A stretch of 26,224 nucleotides of DNA from CAYGWX01 sp964353855 [NCBI: uncultured bacterium] (GCA_964353855.1 CAYGWX010000028.1:1-26224), one strand, 5' to 3'; shown: positions 7,786 to 15,661, counted from the stretch's first letter. The notes: generated by a model not told the origin, from the sequence alone. Made by a program: numbers and translations.

Positions 7786-9561
7786 ATGCCCATGGTCAAC
7801 CTGATTATCGACGGGAAAAAGGTCCAGGCCGAGAAGGACACACCGCTCCTCAAGGTGGCGCGGTCCTACGGAGTGGACATTCCCACCCTCTGCCATCACG
7901 ACATCCTGGAGCCCTACGGGGCCTGCCGACTGTGCGTCGTGGAGGTCGTGCGCGGGAAACGTTCCCGCATCGTCACCTCCTGCAACTACCCGGCCCAGGA
8001 AGGCATTGAAGTGAAGACCAAGACGGACCGCGTGGTCCAGAGCCGCCGGATGGTCCTGGAATGGCTCCTCGGGCGTTGCTCCGAGGTTCCCCTGATTCAG
8101 GAACTGGCCCGGCAGTACGGAATCACGGAGTCGCGGTTCGGGAAGGGGAAGGAGACCTGCATCCTCTGCGGGATGTGCGTGCGGGTCTGCAACGAGGTGG
8201 TCGGAGCCCACGCCCTGACCTTCTCCAGCCGGGGAGCCGACCGGACCGTCTCGGTGCCCTTCGACAGCGAGCCCGAGGCCTGCATCGGCTGCGGCTCCTG
8301 CGCTTTCGTCTGCCCCACCGGGCACATCGCAGTGGAGGACCACTCCGGGCGCAAGGTCCTGCACCACGAGTCCCGGCTTGGACCCTACAAGCCGATCGCC
8401 ACGCCCTTCATGCAGGCCGTGCCCAACAAGCCCCGGATCGACCCCGAGACCTGCATCCACTTCAAGACCGACGGGTGCAAGGTCTGCGCCACGGTCTGCG
8501 AGCCCCGGGCCATCGATCACAGCATGAAGGAGTCCTTCGAGGAGGTGGACGTGGGCGCGATCATCGTGTCCACGGGGTTCCAGGTCTTCGACTGCTCCCG
8601 GATGAAAGCCTTCGGCCACGGGGTCCTGCCCAACGTGGTCTCGAGCCTGGAGTTCGAGAAGCTCTGCCACGCCTCGGGCCCGACCGGGGGGAAGGTCCTG
8701 ATGGAAAACGGGGAAATCCCCAAGAGCGTGGCCATCCTGCACTGCGTGGGGAGCCGGGACACGCATTACAACGAGTGGTGCTCGCGGGTTTGCTGCATGT
8801 ACTCCCTGAAGTACGCCCACCTCATCCACGAGAAGACCGGGGCCCAGGTCTACCAGCTCTATATCGATATGCGCTGTCCGGGCAAGGGCTACGAGCAGTT
8901 CTACCGCCGCCTGATGAAGGAGGGCGTGATCTTCGTCCGGGGTAAGGGTGCGGAGATCACCCGCGTGGCGGAGACCCCGGAGGAAAAAGGCAAGCTGGTC
9001 GTCAAGACCGAGGATACCCTCCTCGGGATGGTCCGCCGGATCCCGGTGGACATGGTCGTCCTGGCCGCGGGGTTGGAGCCGGGGAAGGACGCCAAGGACC
9101 TCGGCCGGATCCTCTCGATCAGCTGCGGGGACACGGGCTTCTACACCGAGAAACATCCCAAACTGGGGCCGGTGTCCACGGCCACGGACGGGATCTTCCT
9201 GGCCGGGGCCTGTCAGGGTCCCAAGGACATCCCGGACAGCGTGGCCCAGGGCGGGGCCGCGGCGATGAACGTCCTGGCTCTGATCGACCACGGGGTGGTG
9301 GAGATCGAGCCGATCACAGCCTGGATCGACGAGACCAAGTGTTCGGGGTGCAAGACCTGCATCGCAGTCTGCCCCTACCAGGCCTTGTCCTATGACGCCG
9401 AGAAGAAGTCTTCGGTGGTGAACGAGGCCCTGTGCAAAGGGTGCGGCTCCTGCGTAGCGACCTGCCCGTCCGGAGCCTCCGAGCAGCGGGGGTTCCGCGA
9501 CAGCCAGATCTTCGCGGAGCTGGAAGGCGCCCTGCTCACGCCCATCGGGGCGGGGGTGTGA
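7786..9561 (+). CDS. NuoG N-terminal domain fused to the C-terminal half of HdrA
   Basis: A 591-residue chimera. Residues 1-80 are a plant-type [2Fe-2S] domain (C36, C47, C50, C66), followed by two [4Fe-4S] motifs (C125/128/131/135 and C166/169/172/176), as at the NuoG or [FeFe]-hydrogenase N-terminus. The His/Cys cluster motif normally near residues 93-105 is degenerate: only C98 remains and the His is absent. From about residue 200 (PFMQAVPNKPRIDPETC) the protein is the HdrA C-terminal half: a cluster motif (C223 or C231, C234, C238), DVGAIIVSTGF, a CVGSRD...CSRVCCMYSLK segment, the FAD-domain end LAGACQGPKDIPDSVAQGG, and a C-terminal two-cluster ferredoxin (C519-C529, C550-C560). It should complete the flavin site with the product of 3306-4145. 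A GAAGGAGA Shine-Dalgarno precedes the start; an ATG at 7792 is an alternative. Confidence 0.9.
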   Translation: MPMVNLIIDGKKVQAEKDTPLLKVARSYGVDIPTLCHHDILEPYGACRLCVVEVVRGKRSRIVTSCNYPAQEGIEVKTKTDRVVQSRRMVLEWLLGRCSEVPLIQELARQYGITESRFGKGKETCILCGMCVRVCNEVVGAHALTFSSRGADRTVSVPFDSEPEACIGCGSCAFVCPTGHIAVEDHSGRKVLHHESRLGPYKPIATPFMQAVPNKPRIDPETCIHFKTDGCKVCATVCEPRAIDHSMKESFEEVDVGAIIVSTGFQVFDCSRMKAFGHGVLPNVVSSLEFEKLCHASGPTGGKVLMENGEIPKSVAILHCVGSRDTHYNEWCSRVCCMYSLKYAHLIHEKTGAQVYQLYIDMRCPGKGYEQFYRRLMKEGVIFVRGKGAEITRVAETPEEKGKLVVKTEDTLLGMVRRIPVDMVVLAAGLEPGKDAKDLGRILSISCGDTGFYTEKHPKLGPVSTATDGIFLAGACQGPKDIPDSVAQGGAAAMNVLALIDHGVVEIEPITAWIDETKCSGCKTCIAVCPYQALSYDAEKKSSVVNEALCKGCGSCVATCPSGASEQRGFRDSQIFAELEGALLTPIGAGV

Positions 9562-9596
9562 CGATGCTTACCATCTACGGGAAGGAGAACTGACGG

Positions 9597-10040
9597 ATGG
9601 CCAACCAAACCTTCGAACCCCGGATCATCGGCTTCCTCTGCCGGTGGTGCACCTACACCGGGGCGGACCTGGCCGGGACCAGCCGGATCCAATACCCTCC
9701 CAACGTCATCCCGATCCGGGTGATGTGCTCGGGCCGGGTGGACCCCACCTTCGTCATCAAGGCCCTGGTGGAGGGCGCAGACGGGGTGCTCATCGGGGGC
9801 TGCCATCCCGGAGACTGCCACTACAGCGTGGGCAACTATCGTTGCTGGGGGCGGTTCAACCTGCTCCTAAAACTCCTGGATCAGTTCGGGATCGAGCGGG
9901 ATAGGGTGCGGCTGGAGTGGATCTCAGCCTCGGAGGGAGACCGCTACGCCCAGGTGGTTGGCGAGATCACCGAGACGGTGCGGAAACTGGGTCCGCTCAA
10001 CTGGAAAGAGAAAGTCATCGCCAAGGAGGCCGCGGCATGA
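9597..10040 (+). CDS. mvhD: MvhD-like electron-transfer subunit linking hydrogenase to Hdr
   Basis: A 147-residue protein of the MvhD / FlpD family, with FLCRWCTYTGAD at residues 13-24, VMCSGR near 43, GVLIGGCHPGDCHY in the middle and YRCWGR after it. The conserved cysteines hold a [2Fe-2S] cluster that in methanogens passes electrons from the hydrogenase to HdrA. Its place between the HdrA C-half and the hydrogenase small subunit matches that role. The stop codon overlaps the mvhG start (ATGA). Confidence 0.93.
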   Translation: MANQTFEPRIIGFLCRWCTYTGADLAGTSRIQYPPNVIPIRVMCSGRVDPTFVIKALVEGADGVLIGGCHPGDCHYSVGNYRCWGRFNLLLKLLDQFGIERDRVRLEWISASEGDRYAQVVGEITETVRKLGPLNWKEKVIAKEAAA

Positions 10041-10993
10041 GCAAGGGAAAGTTAGCCCTTTATTGGGCCGCCTCCTGCGGGGGGTGCGAGATCGCCGTCC
10101 TGGAGCTGCGGGAGAAGATCCTCAAGGTTGCCGAGGCCTTCGACATCGTGTTCTGGCCCGTGGCCGTGGACTTCAAGTACAAGGACGTGGAGGCCATGGC
10201 CGACAAGGAGATCGACCTCTGTCTGTTCAACGGGGGAATCCGAACCTCGGAGAACGAGCACATCGCCAAGCTGCTGAGGAAGAAGTCCAAGGTCTTGGTG
10301 TCCTTCGGGGCCTGCGCCACCTGGGGCGGAATCCCGGGACTGGCCAACGGGTTTAATCGGGAATCCATCCTGGAGCGGGCTTACTTCGAAACCCCTTCTA
10401 CCGATAATCCTCAGAAGACTCTTCCCCAGACTGGATACAAGGTCCCGGAGGGAGACTTGACCCTTCCCAGCTTATACGACCGGGTGATGCCCCTGAGATC
10501 GGTGGTGGACGTCGAATACTTCATCCCCGGGTGCCCGCCGATCGCGGACCGGATCTGGGACGTTATCTTGGTTCTCCTCTCGGGCAAGCTGCCGCCCAAG
10601 GGGGCGACCGTGGGGATCCTGCCCAAGACCTGTTGTGACGAGTGTCTGAAGACCAAAGAGGAGAAGAAGGTCAAAAAGTTCGTGCGGCCCTGGGAGATCA
10701 TCCCGGACCCCAAGAAGTGCCTCCTGGAGCAGGGCATCGTATGCATGGGCCCCGCGACCCAGGCGGGCTGCGGGGCGCAATGCACCAGTGCCAACATGCC
10801 CTGCAGGGGTTGCTACGGACCGGCCGAGGGCGTGGAGGACATGGGGCTAAAGATGCTCGGCGCGCTGGGGGCGATCGTAGATTCCACGGATCCTGATGAA
10901 ATTCAGAAGGTCGTTTCAGAGATCGAAGATCCCATGGGCACGCTGTACCGGTTCACTTTAGCGGATTCGCTCCTCAGACGGGCGAGGACGTAG
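10037..10993 (+). CDS. mvhG: [NiFe]-hydrogenase small subunit, group 3c (MvhG-like)
   Basis: A 318-residue protein from the ATG overlapping the mvhD stop. The frame is open further upstream, but the coupled ATG and the homology start agree. The proximal cluster motif SCGGCE is at 13-18. Further cluster ligands come from FGACATWGG, PGCPP and the cysteine-rich region CLLEQGIVC...CGAQCTSANMPCRGC. There is no Tat signal peptide and no C-terminal membrane anchor, so the enzyme is cytoplasmic. The three-cluster pattern with MvhD and HdrABC alongside places it with group 3c rather than the Hox-type 3d enzymes, although Nuo-like subunits are present. Confidence 0.92.
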   Translation: MSKGKLALYWAASCGGCEIAVLELREKILKVAEAFDIVFWPVAVDFKYKDVEAMADKEIDLCLFNGGIRTSENEHIAKLLRKKSKVLVSFGACATWGGIPGLANGFNRESILERAYFETPSTDNPQKTLPQTGYKVPEGDLTLPSLYDRVMPLRSVVDVEYFIPGCPPIADRIWDVILVLLSGKLPPKGATVGILPKTCCDECLKTKEEKKVKKFVRPWEIIPDPKKCLLEQGIVCMGPATQAGCGAQCTSANMPCRGCYGPAEGVEDMGLKMLGALGAIVDSTDPDEIQKVVSEIEDPMGTLYRFTLADSLLRRART

Positions 10994-11003
10994 GAGAGAA
11001 AAG

Positions 11004-12470
11004 ATGAAAAAAGTCAGCATCGACCCGATCACCCGGCTGGAAGGCCACGGCAAGATCGAGATCTTCCTGGATGACAAGGGGGATGTGGCCAACGCCTATC
11101 TGCAGATCCCGGAGCTCCGGGGCTTCGAGAAGTTCTGCGAGGGACGACCGGTGGAGGAGCTGCCCCGGATCACTCCGAGAATCTGCGGAGTCTGCCCGGA
11201 AGCCCACCACATGGCCGCGACCAAAGCCTGCGACGCCGTATTCCACGTAGAACCTCCCTCCGCGGGGAAGAAGGTCCGCGAGCTACTGTACAATTCCTTC
11301 TTTGTCGGTGACCACACCACGCATTTCTACGCCCTGGGCGGTCCGGACTTCGTGATGGGGCCGCAGTCGAACCCCGCCGAGAGAAACATCCTCGGGGTCA
11401 TCGCAAAGGTGGGCCTGGAGATCGGGGGACAGGTCATCAAATGCCGGGCCCTGCAGCACGACATCGCCCGGATCATCGGGGGACGACAGATCAATCCCAC
11501 CTGCGGTCTTCCCGGAGGGGTCTCCAAGGCGATCAGCGAAGAGGAGCGAAAAACCATCGAGGAAGCGGCAACTTTCTTTGTGGAGTTCGCCAAGTTCTCG
11601 TTCCAGATCCTGGAGGACGTCGTCCTGAAGAACAAAGCCTACGTGGACCTCATCCTCTCGGACACGTTCAAGCAGAAGACCTACTACATGGGCCTGGTGG
11701 ACAAGAACAACAAAGTCAACTTCTACGGCGACGAGGTCCGGGTGGTGGACCCGGACGGCAAGGAGTTCGCTAAATATCAGCCTAAGGATTACCTGCAGCA
11801 CGTGGCCGAGCACGTGGAACCATGGAGTTATCTCAAGTTTCCCTTCCTCAAGAAGGTCGGCTGGAAGGGGCTAGTGGATGGCAAGGATTCCGGAATCTAC
11901 CAGGCTACTCCTCTCTCCCGTCTGAACGCCTCGGACGGCATGGCCACGCCCCTGGCCCAGGAGCAGTACGACCGGATGTATAAGACCCTGGGCGGGAAAC
12001 CGGTGCATGCCACTCTGGCAACCCACTGGGCCAGGCTGGTGGAATTGCTCTATGCGGCAGAGCGGACCCTGGAGCTAGCCAGGGACCCGGAGATAACGAG
12101 CCCGAACGTTCGGACCATCCCGACCGAGATTCCCACGGAAGGGGTGGGGATCGTGGAAGCGCCCCGGGGAACCCTGACGCATCATTATATCACGGATGAG
12201 AAGGGGATCGTAAAGAAGGTCAACCTGATCGTTGGCACGACCAATAATTACGGGTCCATCAATATAGCGGTGAAGCAGGCGGCCAAGGGCTTGATTAAGG
12301 CCGGGACCCAGGTCAGCGAGGGGCTCCTGAACATGGTGGAGATGGCCTTCCGGGCCTACGATCCCTGCTTCGGCTGCGCCACCCACAGTCTTCCGGGGAA
12401 GATGCCGATGACTGTGGAGATCCGTAACCATCATGGAGCCATCATCCAGACTTTAAAGCGTACGGAATAA
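11004..12470 (+). CDS. mvhA: [NiFe]-hydrogenase large subunit, group 3c (MvhA-like)
   Basis: This 488-residue catalytic subunit carries the two NiFe-site motifs: RICGVCPEAHH with C61 and C64, and DPCFGCATH with C455 and C458. A 27-residue tail follows H461. It is the expected removable C-terminal extension, cut after nickel insertion by a specific endopeptidase, a candidate for which is encoded at 12561. All four Ni-binding cysteines are present, so the enzyme should be catalytically competent for H2 oxidation or H2 formation. An AGGAGAG Shine-Dalgarno precedes the ATG. It is the last gene of the metabolic part of the operon. Confidence 0.95.
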   Translation: MKKVSIDPITRLEGHGKIEIFLDDKGDVANAYLQIPELRGFEKFCEGRPVEELPRITPRICGVCPEAHHMAATKACDAVFHVEPPSAGKKVRELLYNSFFVGDHTTHFYALGGPDFVMGPQSNPAERNILGVIAKVGLEIGGQVIKCRALQHDIARIIGGRQINPTCGLPGGVSKAISEEERKTIEEAATFFVEFAKFSFQILEDVVLKNKAYVDLILSDTFKQKTYYMGLVDKNNKVNFYGDEVRVVDPDGKEFAKYQPKDYLQHVAEHVEPWSYLKFPFLKKVGWKGLVDGKDSGIYQATPLSRLNASDGMATPLAQEQYDRMYKTLGGKPVHATLATHWARLVELLYAAERTLELARDPEITSPNVRTIPTEIPTEGVGIVEAPRGTLTHHYITDEKGIVKKVNLIVGTTNNYGSINIAVKQAAKGLIKAGTQVSEGLLNMVEMAFRAYDPCFGCATHSLPGKMPMTVEIRNHHGAIIQTLKRTE

Positions 12471-12491
12471 CCCGATTTCGCCAGGCTGAGA

Positions 12492-12521
12492 CAGCGAGGT
12501 CAAGTCTGCTTGGCCTCGCTG
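12492..12521 (+). terminator. Strong 13-bp stem-loop after mvhA (attenuator, partial terminator or RNA-stability element)
   Basis: CAGCGAGGTCAAG (12492-12504) pairs with CTTGGCCTCGCTG (12509-12521) through 13 base pairs, one a G-U wobble, around a 4-base loop. No run of T follows, so it is not a classical intrinsic terminator. It could protect the 3' end of the hdr-nuo-mvh transcript and lower expression of the maturation and regulatory genes beyond it. Confidence 0.6.
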
Positions 12522-12560
12522 TTGCCACCTTAGAAACCTTCGAAAGGGACCGAGCTCCTC

Positions 12561-13028
12561 ATGTCCAGGGCAGCGACCTTGATCCTCGGCTTGGGTAATA
12601 CGATCCTTACCGACGACCGTGTTGGTATCGAGGTGGGGAAAAGGTTGTTCGGGGACTGTGGAGGAGAGGGGGTTGATTTTTTAGAAGCCTCCGCTGGGGG
12701 GCTGGCCCTATTGGATGCAGTCTGCGGATACGAGAAGGTGATTGTGATTGATGCTATACGGACGGGGGCGGAAGTCGGGACATTGCATACGTTTAAGGCC
12801 GATGATGATATCGGAAGCATGAGGCTTTCCTCGGTTCATGGAATTGATTTCTTCACGGCTCTGGAGACCGGCAGGACCTTGGGCATGAAGGTCCCGGAAG
12901 ATATTCGGATTTTTGCTGTCGAGATCAACGATCCCTTTACGTTTTCCGAGCAAATGACCCCTGATGTGGAAAGGGCCGTTCCAGGAATCGTCAAGGAGAT
13001 CCTTAAAAGGGAGTTCGGAAGGGAATAG
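12561..13028 (+). CDS. Hydrogenase maturation protease (HyaD/HycI/HybD family)
   Basis: A 155-residue endopeptidase of the family that removes the C-terminal extension of [NiFe] large subunits. GLGNTILTDD is at 10-19; one of D18/D19 stands at the position of the first nickel ligand. D64 (in VIDAI) and H93 (in SSVHG) match the other two ligands of HybD-type proteases. Its position directly after mvhA makes MvhA the likely substrate. The coding sequence has more A/T and mixed codons than the preceding subunits. It is separated from mvhA by the hairpin at 12492-12521 and runs close to the sensor kinase gene (9 bases). Confidence 0.9.
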   Translation: MSRAATLILGLGNTILTDDRVGIEVGKRLFGDCGGEGVDFLEASAGGLALLDAVCGYEKVIVIDAIRTGAEVGTLHTFKADDDIGSMRLSSVHGIDFFTALETGRTLGMKVPEDIRIFAVEINDPFTFSEQMTPDVERAVPGIVKEILKREFGRE

Positions 13029-13037
13029 GGTCACTTA

Positions 13038-15107
13038 ATGGGTGAAGTCTCCACCATCCAGGCGAAATGCCGGAGGTGCTACGCCTGCGTAAGAAACTGC
13101 CCGGCCAAGGCCATCATGGTCAAGGAGGGGCAGGCCCAGGTCCTGGACGAAAGGTGCATCCGCTGCGGAAGCTGCGTCCGGGTCTGCGCTCAGAAGGCCA
13201 AGCAGATCGAGAGCGGGGTGGAGCAGGTGGAGGCCTTGCTCGCTTCTAAGCAAAAGGTCATCGTCATTTTGGCGCCTTCGTTTCCGGCCTGCCTCAGAGA
13301 AGCTAAGCCGAGACAGTTGGTGGGCGGTCTTCTGAAATTGGGGTTCAGCGAGGTAATGGAGGTGGCTTTTGGCGCCGAGCTGGTGACCCATGAGTATACT
13401 CGCCTTTTAGAGACAAACAGCCGCAGGACAATGATCACCACCCCTTGCCCTGCCGTGTGCTACTACATTCAGCAGCATGTCCCGGAGCTGATTCCCTATC
13501 TGGCCCCGGTCGTCTCTCCGATGATCGCCCTGGGTCGGGTCATCAAGTGGGAGTATGCACCCGAGTCTAAGGTCGTGTTTGTCGGGCCCTGTATCGGAAA
13601 AAAGCGTGAGATGAAGGATCCCGAGGTCGCCGGGGTAGTTGATGCCGTTCTAACTTTCACCGAGATGAGGACCCTTTTCGAGACCAAGGGAATCGACCTT
13701 CTTGAGATGCCCGAGGCGGATTTTGCGGGCCCAAGGCCAGCAACGGCCAGGATATTTCCGGTCTCAGGCGGGCTCTTAAAGACGGCCGGGGTTTCGGCGG
13801 ATATCTTGGAAAGCGATATCGTGATCACGGAAGGAAAAGATCGGTTTCTGCAAGTGATCGAGGAGGTAAGAAAGGGAAGGCTCAAAGCCAAGTTTCTGGA
13901 CGTGCTCTTCTGCGAGGGGTGCATCAATGGTCCGATCTTGGAGGAGGAGGGGAACCTCTTCACCCGCAAAGATAAGGTCGTGGACTACCTCTTCTCCGAG
14001 AAGAACCGGATAGCGGAACAGCGCGCCGAGCAGGACATCCAGCGTTACAAGCGGATGGACATGCACCGAACCTTTGTAGACCTGCGCGCCTCTCTGCCTG
14101 TGCCCACGGAGGAGGAGATCAAAGAGATCCTGACCAAGGTGAACAAGACCAAGCCCGAGGACGAGCTCAATTGCGGGTCCTGCGGATACGCCTCCTGCCG
14201 GGAGAAGGCCGTGGCCGTTTACCAGGGGATCGCGGAGCTGGAGATGTGCCTGCCCTACCTGATCGACAAGACCGAAGAGGCCTTCAAGGAATTGGGGAAG
14301 ACCCACGAAGAGATGAAGGGCTCTTATGCCATGCTCGAGAAGACCTACCGGACGCTCGAGGCCACCCAGAAACAGCTCATCCAGTCCGAGAAGCTGGCTT
14401 CCATCGGAAGGCTTTCGACCTCGGTAGCCCACGAGGTCAATAACCCCCTATCGGGGATCCTCACCTACACCAAGCTTCTTCTAAAGCGCCTGGAGAAGGG
14501 AGCGCCGGAGGGCAAAGACCTGGCGGATTTCAAAAGGTATCTGGCCACGATCGAGCGGGAGACCACCCGTTGCGGGAACATCGCGCGCGGCCTCCTGGAC
14601 GTGGGCCGGCCCACTGAGCCGGCCATGAAGTTCTGCGACCTGGCCCCGGCCGTGGACAAGACCCTGGCCCTGATCCGGAACCAGGCCTCCCTCCAGGGAG
14701 TCACGATCGTCCGGTCCCTGGAGCCGGGTCTGCCCCAGATCTGGGCCGATCCCAACCAGCTCCAACAGGTCCTGGTAAACCTGACCGTGAACGCCCTTCA
14801 AGCGATGCCCGAGGGAGGGAAGTTGGAGATTACGGTGGCGGTTGACCAAGACCAAAACGAGGTCCTCCTTAAGGTCATAGATGCAGGATGCGGGATCTCC
14901 CAGGAAGACATCTCCCAGCTCTTCGAGCCTTACTTCACTAAGCGGAAAGGCGGGGTCGGGCTGGGGCTTTCCGTGGTCTACAACATCATCGCCAAACACC
15001 GCGGACGGATAGAGGTGGAAAGCGAGGTGGGTCAGGGCTCGACCTTCACGATCCACCTGCCCCTGACCAAAGCCCTGAGCGGGGGTGAGGTCAAAAGTCC
15101 CAGCTGA
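13038..15107 (+). CDS. [FeFe]-hydrogenase-like sensor histidine kinase, probable H2/redox sensor
   Basis: A 689-residue soluble protein. Residues 11-21 and 40-50 are two ferredoxin [4Fe-4S] motifs. Residues about 70-330 form an [FeFe]-hydrogenase-like catalytic domain. L1 reads TTPCPAV (C137), L2 GPCIGKK (C185) and L3 FCEGCINGP (C292, C295), so four candidate H-cluster ligands remain. The proton-relay Cys of the usual TSCCP motif is replaced by Pro136. Residues 379-404 hold another [4Fe-4S] module (C379, C382, C387, C404). A coiled linker follows, then a HisKA-type dimerisation domain with phospho-acceptor H465 in AHEVNNP and a HATPase domain (N-box NLTVNALQAM, DAGCGI, GVGLGLSVV). The architecture matches sensory [FeFe] proteins (group C/D or HsfB-like) rather than an enzyme. 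Its probable partner is the regulator at 15661. Confidence 0.88.
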   Translation: MGEVSTIQAKCRRCYACVRNCPAKAIMVKEGQAQVLDERCIRCGSCVRVCAQKAKQIESGVEQVEALLASKQKVIVILAPSFPACLREAKPRQLVGGLLKLGFSEVMEVAFGAELVTHEYTRLLETNSRRTMITTPCPAVCYYIQQHVPELIPYLAPVVSPMIALGRVIKWEYAPESKVVFVGPCIGKKREMKDPEVAGVVDAVLTFTEMRTLFETKGIDLLEMPEADFAGPRPATARIFPVSGGLLKTAGVSADILESDIVITEGKDRFLQVIEEVRKGRLKAKFLDVLFCEGCINGPILEEEGNLFTRKDKVVDYLFSEKNRIAEQRAEQDIQRYKRMDMHRTFVDLRASLPVPTEEEIKEILTKVNKTKPEDELNCGSCGYASCREKAVAVYQGIAELEMCLPYLIDKTEEAFKELGKTHEEMKGSYAMLEKTYRTLEATQKQLIQSEKLASIGRLSTSVAHEVNNPLSGILTYTKLLLKRLEKGAPEGKDLADFKRYLATIERETTRCGNIARGLLDVGRPTEPAMKFCDLAPAVDKTLALIRNQASLQGVTIVRSLEPGLPQIWADPNQLQQVLVNLTVNALQAMPEGGKLEITVAVDQDQNEVLLKVIDAGCGISQEDISQLFEPYFTKRKGGVGLGLSVVYNIIAKHRGRIEVESEVGQGSTFTIHLPLTKALSGGEVKSPS

Positions 15108-15109
15108 CG

Positions 15110-15661
15110 ATGAGGACCATCGGTCTCGTTCCCATGGGGAAGGTTCCGGAGAACGTTCTGAGATGGCTGGCCCGGGAGGTGGAGAGGGTCTACGGCTGGC
15201 CCGCTTCGATCATGGCCTGCCGGGAGGTTCCCCCTGTGGCCTTCGTCGAGAAGCGGAACCAGTATTATTCCCATGTTCTTCTTCGGGACCTCACTGAAGC
15301 ATCCTGGCCTGAGCCCGGGGCGCGTTACCGCAAGGTCCTTGGGGTCACGGAAGAGGACCTGGCCACCCCGGTCCTGACCTTCGTGTTCGGGGAGGCCCAT
15401 CTGGACGGGCGATTCGGACTCATCTCCCTGGCCCGCCTGGAAGAGGACTTCTACGGACGGCGGGAGAACGAAGGCCTCCTCCTGGCCCGGGCGGCCAAGG
15501 AGGCGGTCCATGAGCTGGGGCACATGTTCGGCATGGTGCACTGCACCTTCGAGCGCTGCGTGATGTATTTCTCGCCAAACCTCCGGGACGTGGATGACAA
15601 GGACGTGGATTTCTGTTCTGTTTGCTGGCCGAACCTTTCCCAACGGTTGGAGGTGTCCTGA
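15110..15661 (+). CDS. amzA: Archaemetzincin-like zinc metalloprotease
   Basis: A 183-residue protein with the archaemetzincin signature: HELGHMFGMVHC gives zinc ligands H134, H138 and H144, with E135 as the catalytic base. The additional cysteines C145, C150, C169 and C172 (CX4CX18CX2C) would form the structural zinc site of the family. There is no signal peptide, so it is cytoplasmic. It starts 2 bases after the kinase stop and its own stop overlaps the regulator start (TGATG), so it is translated as part of the two-component operon. Its substrate is unknown. Its place between a kinase and its regulator suggests a role in sensor turnover or signalling, but nothing in the sequence shows that. 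Confidence 0.88.
   Translation: MRTIGLVPMGKVPENVLRWLAREVERVYGWPASIMACREVPPVAFVEKRNQYYSHVLLRDLTEASWPEPGARYRKVLGVTEEDLATPVLTFVFGEAHLDGRFGLISLARLEEDFYGRRENEGLLLARAAKEAVHELGHMFGMVHCTFERCVMYFSPNLRDVDDKDVDFCSVCWPNLSQRLEVS

Noticed and set aside
3195-9291. Very long open frames on the minus strand opposite the nuo and hdr genes (up to 800 codons)
   Set aside because: They are shadows of high-GC, codon-biased genes: low-complexity Gly/Arg/His/Leu-rich translations without recognisable motifs, while the plus strand encodes clear enzymes throughout.
13038-14000. Catalytic [FeFe] hydrogenase
   Set aside because: The L1 proton-relay cysteine is missing, L3 is shortened and the domain is fused to a histidine kinase, which indicates a sensor.
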